DNA of 64,000 nucleotides from Pedobacter sp. KBW06. GTDB taxonomy: Bacteria; Bacteroidota; Bacteroidia; Sphingobacteriales; Sphingobacteriaceae. A program made the position numbers and the translations under genes. The notes below the pieces were generated by a model. It was not told the DNA's origin. It was given only the letters and a program-made list of their open reading frames with translations, and searched no databases. Below are positions 1 through 9,500 of the stretch, in pieces. The stretch lies in the NCBI RefSeq assembly GCF_003852525.1, contig NZ_QAJL01000006.1:1501-65500 (forward strand), written 5' to 3'. How positions within the stretch are numbered: position 1 is the stretch's first letter; every line of letters begins with the position of its first letter.

Positions 1-3000
1 CTCTCCTCGCCTGTTTTTGATGCAGCTACGCTGGAAATATGGACACCGCTGTTGAAGGGTGCCCTTCTGGCAATACATCAGGATGTGAGAACACTGGTCT
101 CCAATCCTCAATACTTCGCCAGGTTCCTTGCAGAAAACCAGGTATCCGTTCTGTGGCTTACAAAAACACTTTTCGACGGACTCTTCCTCCTTGATCAAAC
201 CCTCTTTGCCAGGCTCAGGTACCTCATCATCGGAGGAGAAGCACTGGACAAGACCGTGGTCAACAGGATGCTGGCCAGTCCGCATAAACCGGCCATATTC
301 CTCAACGGATATGGCCCCACAGAAAGCACCACCTTCACCTGCACCTATGTCCTTGAACATCAGGTAACCGGCAGTACCGTGCCCATCGGCAAGCCCATCA
401 CCAACAGGAAGGTCTATGTGCTGGACAGCAGTCAACAACCTGTTCCCGTTGGTGTACCCGGAGAACTCCACATTGCCGGTGCAGGACTGGCAAGAGGTTA
501 CCTCAATGACCCTGAACTGACCGCAGAGCGGTTTATCCGCAGTCCTTTTGCCTCTGAAACTGAAAAACAAACGGGCGCTGACCGGATGTACAAAACCGGA
601 GACCTGGTCAGGTGGCTGCCCGACGGAAACATTGCCTTTATCGGCAGGAATGACGAGCAGGTAAAGATCCGCGGATACAGGATTGAGCTGCCGGAAATTG
701 AACATGCAATCGTTCAGATCCCCGGTGTCGCTCAGGCCAGCGTGCTGGTCAGGGAAAGGCAGACTTCCTCCGGCCTCTCCAAATTCCTAACCGGATATTA
801 TGTCCTGGATCCGGGCCATACCCCTAAAAATGATGCAGGAATCCTCGATGGATGGGAAGACCTTTATGATATAGAATACGGAAAACATCCTGAAGCCGCC
901 AATACAGAAACAGATTTCTCCGGATGGAACAGTTACATCACTGCTGAGCCCATACCCTTACAAGAGATGCAGGCATGGAGAAAAGACATCCTGGAGATCA
1001 TCCATTCCCTTGAACCTAAAAACGTTCTGGAAATAGGTGTCGGTTCCGGATTGCTCATGTATCCCCTCTTGGATACCGTACAGCAGTACACGGGTCTAGA
1101 TATATCCAAAACCGTAATCAACAGGCACATCCGTTACCTGGAAGGTAAAAACACCAACCTGCAGCTCTTTCACCTGAAAGCAGACCAGGTCGATCAGGTA
1201 CCGGCAGAACAACCCTTTGATACGGTCATTGTCAACTCTGTATCCCAGTATTTTCCGGGCATTGCCTATTTCGAAGACATGCTCCTGAAAGCATTTGACA
1301 AACTGGGTGAAAACGGGGTCATCTTCCTTGGCGACATCCGGAACTATGACCTGCAGAAACAACTGATTACAGAAAAACTACAATATGCAGGAAAAACATA
1401 CCAGCAGCAGGACATCGACAGAATTGCCCTGAGAGACAACGAATTCCTGCTCTCGCCAACCTATTTTACCCGCCTGCCCGAGCGTTATGCGGATATGGAA
1501 GTCAGCCTGCTCCTAAGAAATGGCAGTTATGACAATGAGTTGAGCAGATACAGGTACGATGTACTCATTACCAGAAGAACAACAAATAAAACGACAATAA
1601 ACAAAAGCCAGGCACCGCCTCAGGGAACCTACAACCTCCCATTCCTCAACCAGCTCACCAACGAAGACATCCTCTCGGCAGTCAGAAAGGTATTGCCTGA
1701 TTATATGGTGCCCACAGCACTGGTTCAGATGGACAGTTTCCCGCTAACCACCAACGGCAAACTGGACAGAAGAGCACTGCCTGACCCGGAAACCGGAGAT
1801 GGCGATAAATATGTGGCGCCACAAAACGAAACTCAGACCGGCATCTGTAACATCTGGCAGGAAGTTCTGGGCATCTCAAATGTCGGTATTGACGACGATT
1901 TCTTCCAGGTTGGAGGAAATTCAATCCTGGCCATTCAAACCATATCCAGGATCAAAAAAGAATTCTCCGTGCTATTGAGCCCTAAAGACCTGTTTCAAAA
2001 TACAACGGTAAGGCAAATTGCAGCGCTCCTGCTGACCTCAGCTGTTCAGGAACAGGCGATCTCAGAGGAGGAATCACCCAATAGCCAACACCATGCAGCT
2101 ATAGACAGTGACCATATCGTGGCCGATGTCTTAAAAAGCCAGGCCTGGCGGTATCTGGACTATAAAGCAGGAATCCGCGTCCCTAAAAATGCGGTGTTGT
2201 ACATCAGCTATCATCAGCTGGATAAAAAAGCTTTAAACAGCGCAATGGACAGCCTGGTGATGAGACACGACAACCTCAGGGCACGGTTCTTTGACTGCGA
2301 GGACGGAAAGGTCCGGCAGCAGATCAAAGTCAGCAATATCATGCCAACCGACATTCAGGTACAGGACCTGTCAGACCTTGCAGATGTAGATGCTGGCATT
2401 CGGGACAACATTATGGAAATGTCGAAATCTGTGTTTGATTTCCGGAACGAACCCGCTTTCAAATACAGACTGCTCCAGCTAAACGAAAACAAACACCTCC
2501 TTGTGTTCGTGATTGACCATATCATCTACGATGCACATTCCCTTAAGCTCATCAAAGAGGAATTGTCCATACTGTACGATGCCTACGCTGCCCAACAACC
2601 CAATCCTTTAATCCCGTTGAAACTGCAGTTCAAAGATTATGTAAAGGACCACAACAGTCATTATACCGGAGAAAAATTACAATACCATCAGGCATATTAC
2701 GACAACATCTTCAGCCATCCTCCGGCAAAACCAACCCTAAAAAGGGAACAAAATGAATCCGGATCAGCGCCGGAAACTGCTGGAGCAGCCTATACCTTTT
2801 TTATTGAAAAAGAACTGCTCGATGAGATCGTTTTACTGACCACGCAACTCAAGTTAAGCTTCTTTAATTATATGCTGGCCACTTATAGCGTTTTGCTCAG
2901 CGAAATCAGCGATCAAAATGATTTCCTCATCGATTCCCCAATGTCTACACGTCTGGGCGAAGACTATGCTAAAATTGTCGGCTGGCTCACCGGAGCGCTT

Positions 3001-3384
3001 GTTACCCGGATTAAAACCCGGGAAGACAGCGATTTTAAAGCACTGCTGTTCAAATGCCGGGAGGCGGTTGTCGATGCCATGGATCACATTTATTACCAGA
3101 GTCTCCACTTACATCTGCCCAAACAATGGAACGAGCTGGCTACTCAATTAAATGTCATTAACGACATCCATACTGCAGATGGCTACATCGAAGACTTCAG
3201 CGATTTCCATTCCGGGCTTGACTATATTTATTTTGATATCGCATTTGCAGTAAGGGTCTATCAGAATGGCATTTCCGTAGAAATCATTTATAAACCAGAG
3301 GTATTGGACAAAAACGATCTGCCATTGATCGCCCAAAAATTTACAGCTATTTTAAAAGAAAATATAAATTCAGTAGCGATATGA
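1..3384 (+). CDS. Nonribosomal peptide synthetase, 5'-truncated by window edge: A (with N-methyltransferase)-T-C
   Basis: The reading frame is open from base 1, so the real start lies outside the window; the TTG at 52 is an internal Leu codon. The visible part begins at adenylation motif A4 (FDAATLEIW) and continues with A5 (NGYGPTE), A6 (GELHIAGAGLARGY), A7 (YKTGDL) and A8 (DEQVKIRGYRIE). A SAM-dependent methyltransferase is inserted between A8 and A10 (motif LEIGVGSG near codon 342), the usual place of N-methylating domains. A10 (NGKLDRRALP) and a thiolation domain (VGGNS) follow. The last 420 residues are condensation-like, with DHIIYDA in place of HHxxxDG: the second His and the Asp are kept, the first His is lost. 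No thioesterase is fused. The specificity residues read DALWIGGTFK, one change from the textbook Val code DAFWIGGTFK, so an N-methyl-Val-like residue is inferred. The stop overlaps the next start as ATGA. Confidence 0.93.
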   Translation, partial: LSSPVFDAATLEIWTPLLKGALLAIHQDVRTLVSNPQYFARFLAENQVSVLWLTKTLFDGLFLLDQTLFARLRYLIIGGEALDKTVVNRMLASPHKPAIFLNGYGPTESTTFTCTYVLEHQVTGSTVPIGKPITNRKVYVLDSSQQPVPVGVPGELHIAGAGLARGYLNDPELTAERFIRSPFASETEKQTGADRMYKTGDLVRWLPDGNIAFIGRNDEQVKIRGYRIELPEIEHAIVQIPGVAQASVLVRERQTSSGLSKFLTGYYVLDPGHTPKNDAGILDGWEDLYDIEYGKHPEAANTETDFSGWNSYITAEPIPLQEMQAWRKDILEIIHSLEPKNVLEIGVGSGLLMYPLLDTVQQYTGLDISKTVINRHIRYLEGKNTNLQLFHLKADQVDQVPAEQPFDTVIVNSVSQYFPGIAYFEDMLLKAFDKLGENGVIFLGDIRNYDLQKQLITEKLQYAGKTYQQQDIDRIALRDNEFLLSPTYFTRLPERYADMEVSLLLRNGSYDNELSRYRYDVLITRRTTNKTTINKSQAPPQGTYNLPFLNQLTNEDILSAVRKVLPDYMVPTALVQMDSFPLTTNGKLDRRALPDPETGDGDKYVAPQNETQTGICNIWQEVLGISNVGIDDDFFQVGGNSILAIQTISRIKKEFSVLLSPKDLFQNTTVRQIAALLLTSAVQEQAISEEESPNSQHHAAIDSDHIVADVLKSQAWRYLDYKAGIRVPKNAVLYISYHQLDKKALNSAMDSLVMRHDNLRARFFDCEDGKVRQQIKVSNIMPTDIQVQDLSDLADVDAGIRDNIMEMSKSVFDFRNEPAFKYRLLQLNENKHLLVFVIDHIIYDAHSLKLIKEELSILYDAYAAQQPNPLIPLKLQFKDYVKDHNSHYTGEKLQYHQAYYDNIFSHPPAKPTLKREQNESGSAPETAGAAYTFFIEKELLDEIVLLTTQLKLSFFNYMLATYSVLLSEISDQNDFLIDSPMSTRLGEDYAKIVGWLTGALVTRIKTREDSDFKALLFKCREAVVDAMDHIYYQSLHLHLPKQWNELATQLNVINDIHTADGYIEDFSDFHSGLDYIYFDIAFAVRVYQNGISVEIIYKPEVLDKNDLPLIAQKFTAILKENINSVAI

Positions 3385-4259
3385 CCCGACGCAAAATACT
3401 TTTATACAACAGACCCTGGGGGCAGGAAAACGACGAAGATTATACCGTTCCGATTACAGACGAATTTGAGCTTACAGTAAAACGGGAGAATCTGGACGAA
3501 GCTGTTGCCGTCATATTTCATATGCCCACCTTAGAAAGGGAGGACGAATTGTTAAATAAAGGCAGGAAGAAAGGTCAAATCTGGATTTACTGGTCAAGAG
3601 AATGTGAAGAACACTATACCTGGCATCGTGCCCCTGAAATCACCCGTTTATTCGATTTAACCGTTTCATACCGGTTAGATTCCGATGTTCCGTATCCTTA
3701 TTTTGAAACAGGCTATAAGGCGCTTTTAACGGCTCCCCCAAAACCAAAACATCACTTTACCAATGCTTTTATATCCAGCAATTTTAACCACAGCAAACGG
3801 ATTGAATACCTGCAGGAACTCATGTCCTATATCAAAGTCGACTCTTATGGGAAGTTATTCAAAAATACCGGCCTGCCCGACGACGAAGGAGAAAAGACAA
3901 AAAACGATTTCATTTCTACTTACAAGTTCACATTAGCTTTTGAAAATGCGATAGCTCCCGACTATGTTACCGAGAAATTCTTTCAGCCCCTGATCGCCGG
4001 CTCAGTTCCCATCTACCTTGGGGCACCCAATATAGAAGATTTTGCGCCGGCCGATCATTCCTACATCAACGTGAATTCATTCGCTTCGGTGAGCGACCTC
4101 GCTGGCTACTTGAAACACCTTGACCAGAATGAAAATGAATATCAAAAATACCTGAACTGGAAAGAACGTACGTTAAGAGCGTCCTTTGTGTCCATGCTCA
4201 ATTCTGTGGAAATTCATCCGCTTATCCGGCTTTGCGAAAAGCTAAAACCCTTATTGTAA
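3381..4259 (+). CDS. Glycosyltransferase family 10 (alpha-1,3-fucosyltransferase type)
   Basis: The 292-residue protein carries the GT10 C-terminal signature. A stretch beginning LAFENAIAPDYVTEKFF near residue 186 runs through the PLIAGSVPIYLGAPN segment to FAPADHSYI, which is the donor-binding half of alpha-1,3-fucosyltransferases that use GDP-fucose. The N-terminal half (WIYWSRECEEHY region) fits the acceptor lobe of the family. There is no signal peptide or membrane segment, so it should be cytosolic. Its ATG overlaps the NRPS stop by four bases (ATGA), which implies translational coupling and suggests that it decorates the peptide rather than a cell-envelope glycan. The exact sugar is inferred from the family only; a related 6-deoxyhexose is possible. 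Confidence 0.88.
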   Translation: MTRRKILLYNRPWGQENDEDYTVPITDEFELTVKRENLDEAVAVIFHMPTLEREDELLNKGRKKGQIWIYWSRECEEHYTWHRAPEITRLFDLTVSYRLDSDVPYPYFETGYKALLTAPPKPKHHFTNAFISSNFNHSKRIEYLQELMSYIKVDSYGKLFKNTGLPDDEGEKTKNDFISTYKFTLAFENAIAPDYVTEKFFQPLIAGSVPIYLGAPNIEDFAPADHSYINVNSFASVSDLAGYLKHLDQNENEYQKYLNWKERTLRASFVSMLNSVEIHPLIRLCEKLKPLL

Positions 4260-4305
4260 CCATTTTAATATCACACAGCGTTTTTATTTACTTATTTTTA
4301 TCCAT

Positions 4306-5055
4306 ATGAATGTTCAAGATCCCTTAATTTCATGCCTATGCATCTCAAAAGGCAATCCCTCTTTTTTAAAAACCATCATAGATTGCTTCATCAGTCAGAC
4401 CTATCCCCGCAAAGAGTTGATCATCATATATGAAGGCAGTAACGATTTTCTTGAAACACTGGATCATTCGGAGCATAACATAAAAACATACCAGGTGGCG
4501 CTGACGCCTAAAAAAACGCTTGGGGATTTAAGAAACATGGCCGTATCAAATGCCGAAGGCGAATATGTATGCCAGTGGGACGACGACGACTGGTACCATA
4601 AAGACCGCTTGCTCAATCAATACAATTATTCGAAAACAGACAATTGTGCCGGCTCCATTCTAAACAGATGGCTGGTATACGATAAAAGTGAAGAAGTGGC
4701 TTACTTATCTAATGAGCGGCTTTGGGAAGGAAGCATCCTCTGCCAAAAAGAACCCATGCTACAAAGTAAATATGAAAGTTTGTCCATAGGCGAAGATACT
4801 TCCGTAATTGAGTATTTAGACAGCAACAAGCTATTGCAGCACATGCCTTCCAGTGCACATCTTTACATCTATACCTATCATGGAAAAAACACCTGGGACC
4901 ATCAGCACTGGAGCCGGATATTTGACTACAGTACGCGTCTTAGTGAAACCCAGTCGGAGATCGTTGAAAAGATTCTGAACGGTCAGTTAAACTGCAGCGA
5001 AGGCTCCCTGATCCTTGATGATTTATTCAGCGATGTTTACACGCTGATACTTTGA
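4306..5055 (+). CDS. Glycosyltransferase family 2 (GT-A fold), paralogue of the gene at 5776-6555
   Basis: The 249-residue protein opens with a GT-A nucleotide-binding fold (PLISCLCISKGN) and has the metal-binding run DDDDW near residue 92, as in family 2 glycosyltransferases. The segments LWEGSILCQKE and SIGEDTSVIEYL match WEGTLLCKKD and KGEDTQLIANIL in the enzyme on the opposite strand, so the two arose by duplication and may add successive or alternative sugars. It follows the GT10 gene by 46 bp and ends the plus-strand operon. Its last 33 bases overlap the 3' end of the convergent thioesterase gene. The acceptor is inferred to be the lipopeptide because of the context; the donor sugar cannot be read from the sequence. 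Confidence 0.85.
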   Translation: MNVQDPLISCLCISKGNPSFLKTIIDCFISQTYPRKELIIIYEGSNDFLETLDHSEHNIKTYQVALTPKKTLGDLRNMAVSNAEGEYVCQWDDDDWYHKDRLLNQYNYSKTDNCAGSILNRWLVYDKSEEVAYLSNERLWEGSILCQKEPMLQSKYESLSIGEDTSVIEYLDSNKLLQHMPSSAHLYIYTYHGKNTWDHQHWSRIFDYSTRLSETQSEIVEKILNGQLNCSEGSLILDDLFSDVYTLIL

Positions 5056-5754
5056 TTTAGTGACCACACTTTCGATGATCGAACAAATTTCGTCAACATG
5101 GTCAAAAATAAAAAAGTGATTTCCGGCAAATTCAAATAGCTGAATCATTTCGGTAGTTTCCAGTTGCCAAAGGTCCATATCATCCGAAACCAGTTCATCT
5201 GCAGTCCCATAAAGCCCAACAATTGGCAGGTTTAATTTTTTGTGGCTTTTATATTGAAAAGTTTCCGCAGCCTGAAAATCAGCCCGCATAATTGGTTCAA
5301 AGAATTGCATAAAATCATCGTTTTCCAACACCTCTTTTGGCGTACCACCCAACGTTTTCAGCGCTTCCCTGAATTCCGAAGGTGGTAACAGATAGGTAGC
5401 CCTGTTGATCGGTTTTGACGGTCCTCCTTTTCCAGAAACAAAAAACGTAGCTGGAAGGGGGATCCCCGCAGCAGCCATTTTTCTGATCAGCAATAAGCCT
5501 ACCTGTGTACCCATGCTATGGCCAAAAATATAATACCTGCGGTAATTACCCAGAATGGGTGTGATCACATCATACAGATCATCTGCTATTGCCGCACAAT
5601 CATTTAACAAGGCTTCGTCAAAACGTCTGCCCCGGCCCGGATATTCCAGGACCTTCACGTCACTGAATTTGCTGATCTCCTTTTCCAGCGGCGCAAAATG
5701 ATACGCGCTGCCCCCTGCAAATGGTATTAGAATTACTAAATCTTCCTTTCTCAT
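5023..5754 (-). CDS. Type II thioesterase (GrsT/SrfD-like), NRPS editing
   Basis: The 243-residue alpha/beta hydrolase has the family layout: an oxyanion region LIPFAGGSAYHF at the N terminus, the nucleophile motif GHSMG near residue 77, an acidic residue in YGTADELV, and the catalytic His in GNHFFIF. Stand-alone type II thioesterases clear misprimed or stalled acyl groups from carrier domains of NRPS lines. It is the last gene of the minus-strand lipopeptide operon, 21 bp after the GT2 gene. Because neither NRPS in the window carries a fused thioesterase, it could also take part in release, but editing is the usual role. The 3' end overlaps the convergent GT2 gene by 33 bp. Confidence 0.9.
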   Translation of the reverse strand: MRKEDLVILIPFAGGSAYHFAPLEKEISKFSDVKVLEYPGRGRRFDEALLNDCAAIADDLYDVITPILGNYRRYYIFGHSMGTQVGLLLIRKMAAAGIPLPATFFVSGKGGPSKPINRATYLLPPSEFREALKTLGGTPKEVLENDDFMQFFEPIMRADFQAAETFQYKSHKKLNLPIVGLYGTADELVSDDMDLWQLETTEMIQLFEFAGNHFFIFDHVDEICSIIESVVTKSKYQRVNIAE

Positions 5755-5775
5755 GTCAATCGATAATATGATGCT

Positions 5776-6555
5776 TTAATTTAATATTTTTTCAATAGGT
5801 CCTTTTACCCAGTCCATATAACGGACTTCCGCCAGCAAGGCTTCTGCAGAAAGCAGACGGGACCCTTCCTCAAGGGAATAACCACCTTCCAGGATCATTT
5901 TTATACAGGAACTAAAATCTTCCGAGAGTTTCTGACTCTTTAGAAAAAAGGCCCGGAAGTGGCTGTGATTGCCAGTATTCTCCCCGTTATAAATATAAAT
6001 GTACAAGGTGGGGTTAACCACGGGATATATTTCATCCAGAATATTTGCAATCAGCTGCGTGTCCTCTCCTTTATTTTTGTCCAGATACTGGTACTCCCTC
6101 AGTTTATCTTTCTTACACAGCAAAGTACCTTCCCATACCCAATTGAAAGACATATAAGCCCTGTTAGCGGTCGCATCATATAAAATAAGATTCGTGAGGA
6201 TACTCGCGTTTTTTGCATTCCTTTTCATTTCAAGGTACTGCGTCTCGACCCGGAGCTCATGGTACCAGTCGTCATCATCCCACAAGCAAATGTACTCCCC
6301 ATTACACCTGTCGATGGATATATTTCTTTTGGCACCCAGGCTCAATTCCAGACTGGATTCAATTTCTATGAACACCAGGTTTTTTTCTTCATAACGATGA
6401 AGGAGTTCCTTCGTTGAAACATCATCATCCAGGTATACAATGACCAATTCCTTATTGGGATAGCGCTGCCCCTGAAAACAACGGATGGCACGAACTAAAG
6501 CTTCCGGCCGCTTATAGGTTACGCATAAGCACGATATTAAAGGATATCTGTTCAT
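5776..6555 (-). CDS. Glycosyltransferase family 2 (GT-A fold)
   Basis: The 259-residue protein starts with the GT-A fold (PLISCLCVTYKRPEALVRAI) and has DDDDWYH near residue 91, which binds the nucleotide sugar and metal. It is clearly related along its length to the GT2 protein at 4306-5055. It lies 12 bp after the NRPS gene and 21 bp before the thioesterase gene, inside one operon. No signal peptide or transmembrane helix is present. Its role is inferred to be glycosylation of the lipopeptide; the sugar and the linkage are unknown. Confidence 0.86.
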   Translation of the reverse strand: MNRYPLISCLCVTYKRPEALVRAIRCFQGQRYPNKELVIVYLDDDVSTKELLHRYEEKNLVFIEIESSLELSLGAKRNISIDRCNGEYICLWDDDDWYHELRVETQYLEMKRNAKNASILTNLILYDATANRAYMSFNWVWEGTLLCKKDKLREYQYLDKNKGEDTQLIANILDEIYPVVNPTLYIYIYNGENTGNHSHFRAFFLKSQKLSEDFSSCIKMILEGGYSLEEGSRLLSAEALLAEVRYMDWVKGPIEKILN

Positions 6556-6567
6556 TTAAATATATTT

Positions 6568-9500
6568 TTAGACAATTTTAGCAACAGGCTCTTCTTCAAA
6601 CAGCCTGGCATATTTCTCAATTGTACTGTTCCTGTAGATCACACCCGGACCTGAAGACAGTTTACTCTGGGAGTAAACCTTTAATGCCTTGAAGGAATTC
6701 CCACCCAGATCAAAGAAGTCGTCGGTTACACTGATCTTATCCGCCTTGATTCCCAGTACCTCACTCCATATATCCACCAGCCGTTCTTCTATCTCGTTCC
6801 TCGGCGCGATATACGCTTCCGCGGTTCCTAATTCCTCTCCTTCTATGGCCAGCAGGGCTTTTTTATCCACCTTTCCATTTTTAGTCAGCGGAATTTCATC
6901 CACCTTCACAAATGCGGCCGGGACCATATAGGCAGGCAATCTTTCCCTAAGGAATTTACGCAATGTTCCCAGGTCAGCATCGTATTGTCCGAAGATATAG
7001 GCTACAAGTTCCAGCTCATGGTCTTTCCCCGCTTTGGCCAGAACGGCTACCTTTTCTATTCCCGGATATTGCCGCAATACCGCTTCTATTTCTCCCGGTT
7101 CAATTCTGTAGCCTCTGATCTTTACCTGTTCATCTACCCGTCCAAGGTATTCCAGCTCAAAATTATCCAATACCCTTACCCGGTCTCCGGAATCATACAA
7201 ACGCTCCCCTTTCCTGAAAGGGTTGTCCATAAACCGGACCTTAGTCAGGTCTTCCCGGTTCAGGTAACCTCTTCCCACGCCGGGGCCGCCGATATACAGC
7301 ACACCCGGAATACCAATAGGCGTCCTATTCATCTCCTTATCAAGAATATAACAACTCGTCAGCGGGATAGACTTTCCGATATTGCTCACATCCGACTCCA
7401 TTTCTTCTGCCCCAATCTCTTTGTAGGTCGAAAAGACGCTGGTTTCTGTGATGCCATACATATTGATCAATCTCGCATCAGGATAGCGTTTACTGAATCC
7501 TTTCAGCTTTCCCGCAGCCAATGATTCACCGCCACAGATCACATACCTGAGTTTCAAATCACAGTCGTCACGGCTTTCAATTTCTGCGATGATGTTATAA
7601 AAAGAGGAAGGCGTCTGATTCAATACCGTCACGCTTTCTTCGATCAGCAAATCCACAAATGACGAAGGATTTTTTGCCACCATAGCAGGTACAACGACAA
7701 GCGTTGCACCCCACAGCAATGCGCCATAGATCTCCCATACGGAGATGTCAAAACAGCAGGAATGGAACAAGGTCCAGGCATCTCCGGGATTGATATCATA
7801 GAAGAACGCATCATTTTTGAGCAGGCAAACCACATTCCTGTGTTCAATTAAAGCACCTTTCGGATTACCTGTTGTACCCGAAGTATAGATCACATAGCAC
7901 AGGTCATCCGGACCATTCAGCTTCGGTAAATTATCGCTGCTGTACTGATCTGCCTCAGCAGCAAACTTCAGCAAGGCCTCGTCATCGATCATGACACGGC
8001 ATTTGCTGTCGGCCACAATAAACGCAATGCGATCCTCCGGATAATCCGGATCGATTGGTACGTATGCCCCTCCGCTCTTCATCACCGCAAGCATGGAAAT
8101 GATAATTTCTATAGAGCGGCCCAGCCTGATGCTAACGAGATCGTCGGGTACAATATCATAATTTGTCCTCAGGTAATTTGCCAGCTGGTTGGCTCTTGCG
8201 TTCAGTTCTCTGTAGCTGAGTTGTTCCTTTCCGATGGCAACAGCTATCTCATCAGGGCTCAGCAGAACCTGTGCTTCGAACAGGTCAACCAGGGTTTTAT
8301 CTTCAGGATAGGCAACAGCTGTTGTGTCCATATTTCGTGTCAGCTGAGCGAGGTCACTTTCTGTAATAAACTGACATTCTTTGATGGGAGCCTCAGGAGC
8401 ATACAGCAGAAAATCTAAGGTCTGCTTACATAACCTCACTACCCGCTCTGCAGAAAAACCACACTTTAGTTCTTTCTTCAGCACTACGGTTAAACTCAGC
8501 GCTCCTCCGGTTGTATTTACGGTAAGGTCTAACCAGGTATTTGTTCGTTCCCGGCTCGCCAAATGATCAATTGTCCTGCCCGTCTTTACTGCTCCAGCTT
8601 CCTGCTGATATCCCGCATAGAAATCCACAAAATTGAAGATCACATCAAAGAAAGGATTCTCTGTGCGCCTGCTGCTTTTATGCAAATCTGCTATTTCAGA
8701 AACAGACAGTTTTTCATTGTATTTCAACTCGCTTAGCCTGGTCTGAACAGCTTTTAACAGTTCTTCAAAATTAAGAACCCTGCCCATCTCCATTCTGAAT
8801 GGAACGGAATTTAGAAAACATCCCAGGATCTTGTCGCTATCAGCAGCATTATGCCGGTTATTCGTGATGAGGCCTATCAGCAGATCATCCGATTGAGAAA
8901 GCAGGCCAAGGGTATATAAATAAGCAGTCAAACTGATCTCCTTCACTGATGCACCCAGCTGCGTCGCTTTTTTCTTCAGCAGGCTTAAATATTCGCTTCC
9001 AAAAGAGGCAGAATATTCGTCGTCAGTTTCTTTCCAGGTAAAAAGGTCAAGCCGCTCCCATTTATCGAGTTTTTTGAGCCAGAATGACTTTACTTTCTCG
9101 TTTCTCCTGACCAGCAATTGATCTATTACAAATTCTTTATAATCAGAGCTCAGCTTTGCCGGCCTGTAGGCATTGTTGATTAGAAGTTCCTCATAGACCT
9201 TTTTCAATTCTGCGATGAATAAAGAATTGCTCCAGCCGTCGAATATCGCATGATGGAATTGCCAAACCAGAATGATTTCGGTCTCACTAACCTGAAATAC
9301 TTTCATTCTCCACAGCGGAGCCGTCGAAATATCAAAGTAAGTACCCAGTTCCAATTCCATATAAGCGGAAACAAGTTGCGGGTGCTCCTCCTCCGGAACA
9401 GCAGACAGCTCTTCAAAGTCAACCTTAACCTCAACCTCCTTTTCAACGATCTGTACATCACCAAAAGGCGTATCCAAATTGAAAGAGGTCCTTAGTATCG

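Noticed and set aside
6985..7524. 179-codon plus-strand frame inside the NRPS
   Set aside because: It is antisense to the second adenylation domain, whose motifs are intact on the minus strand; its translation has no recognisable features.
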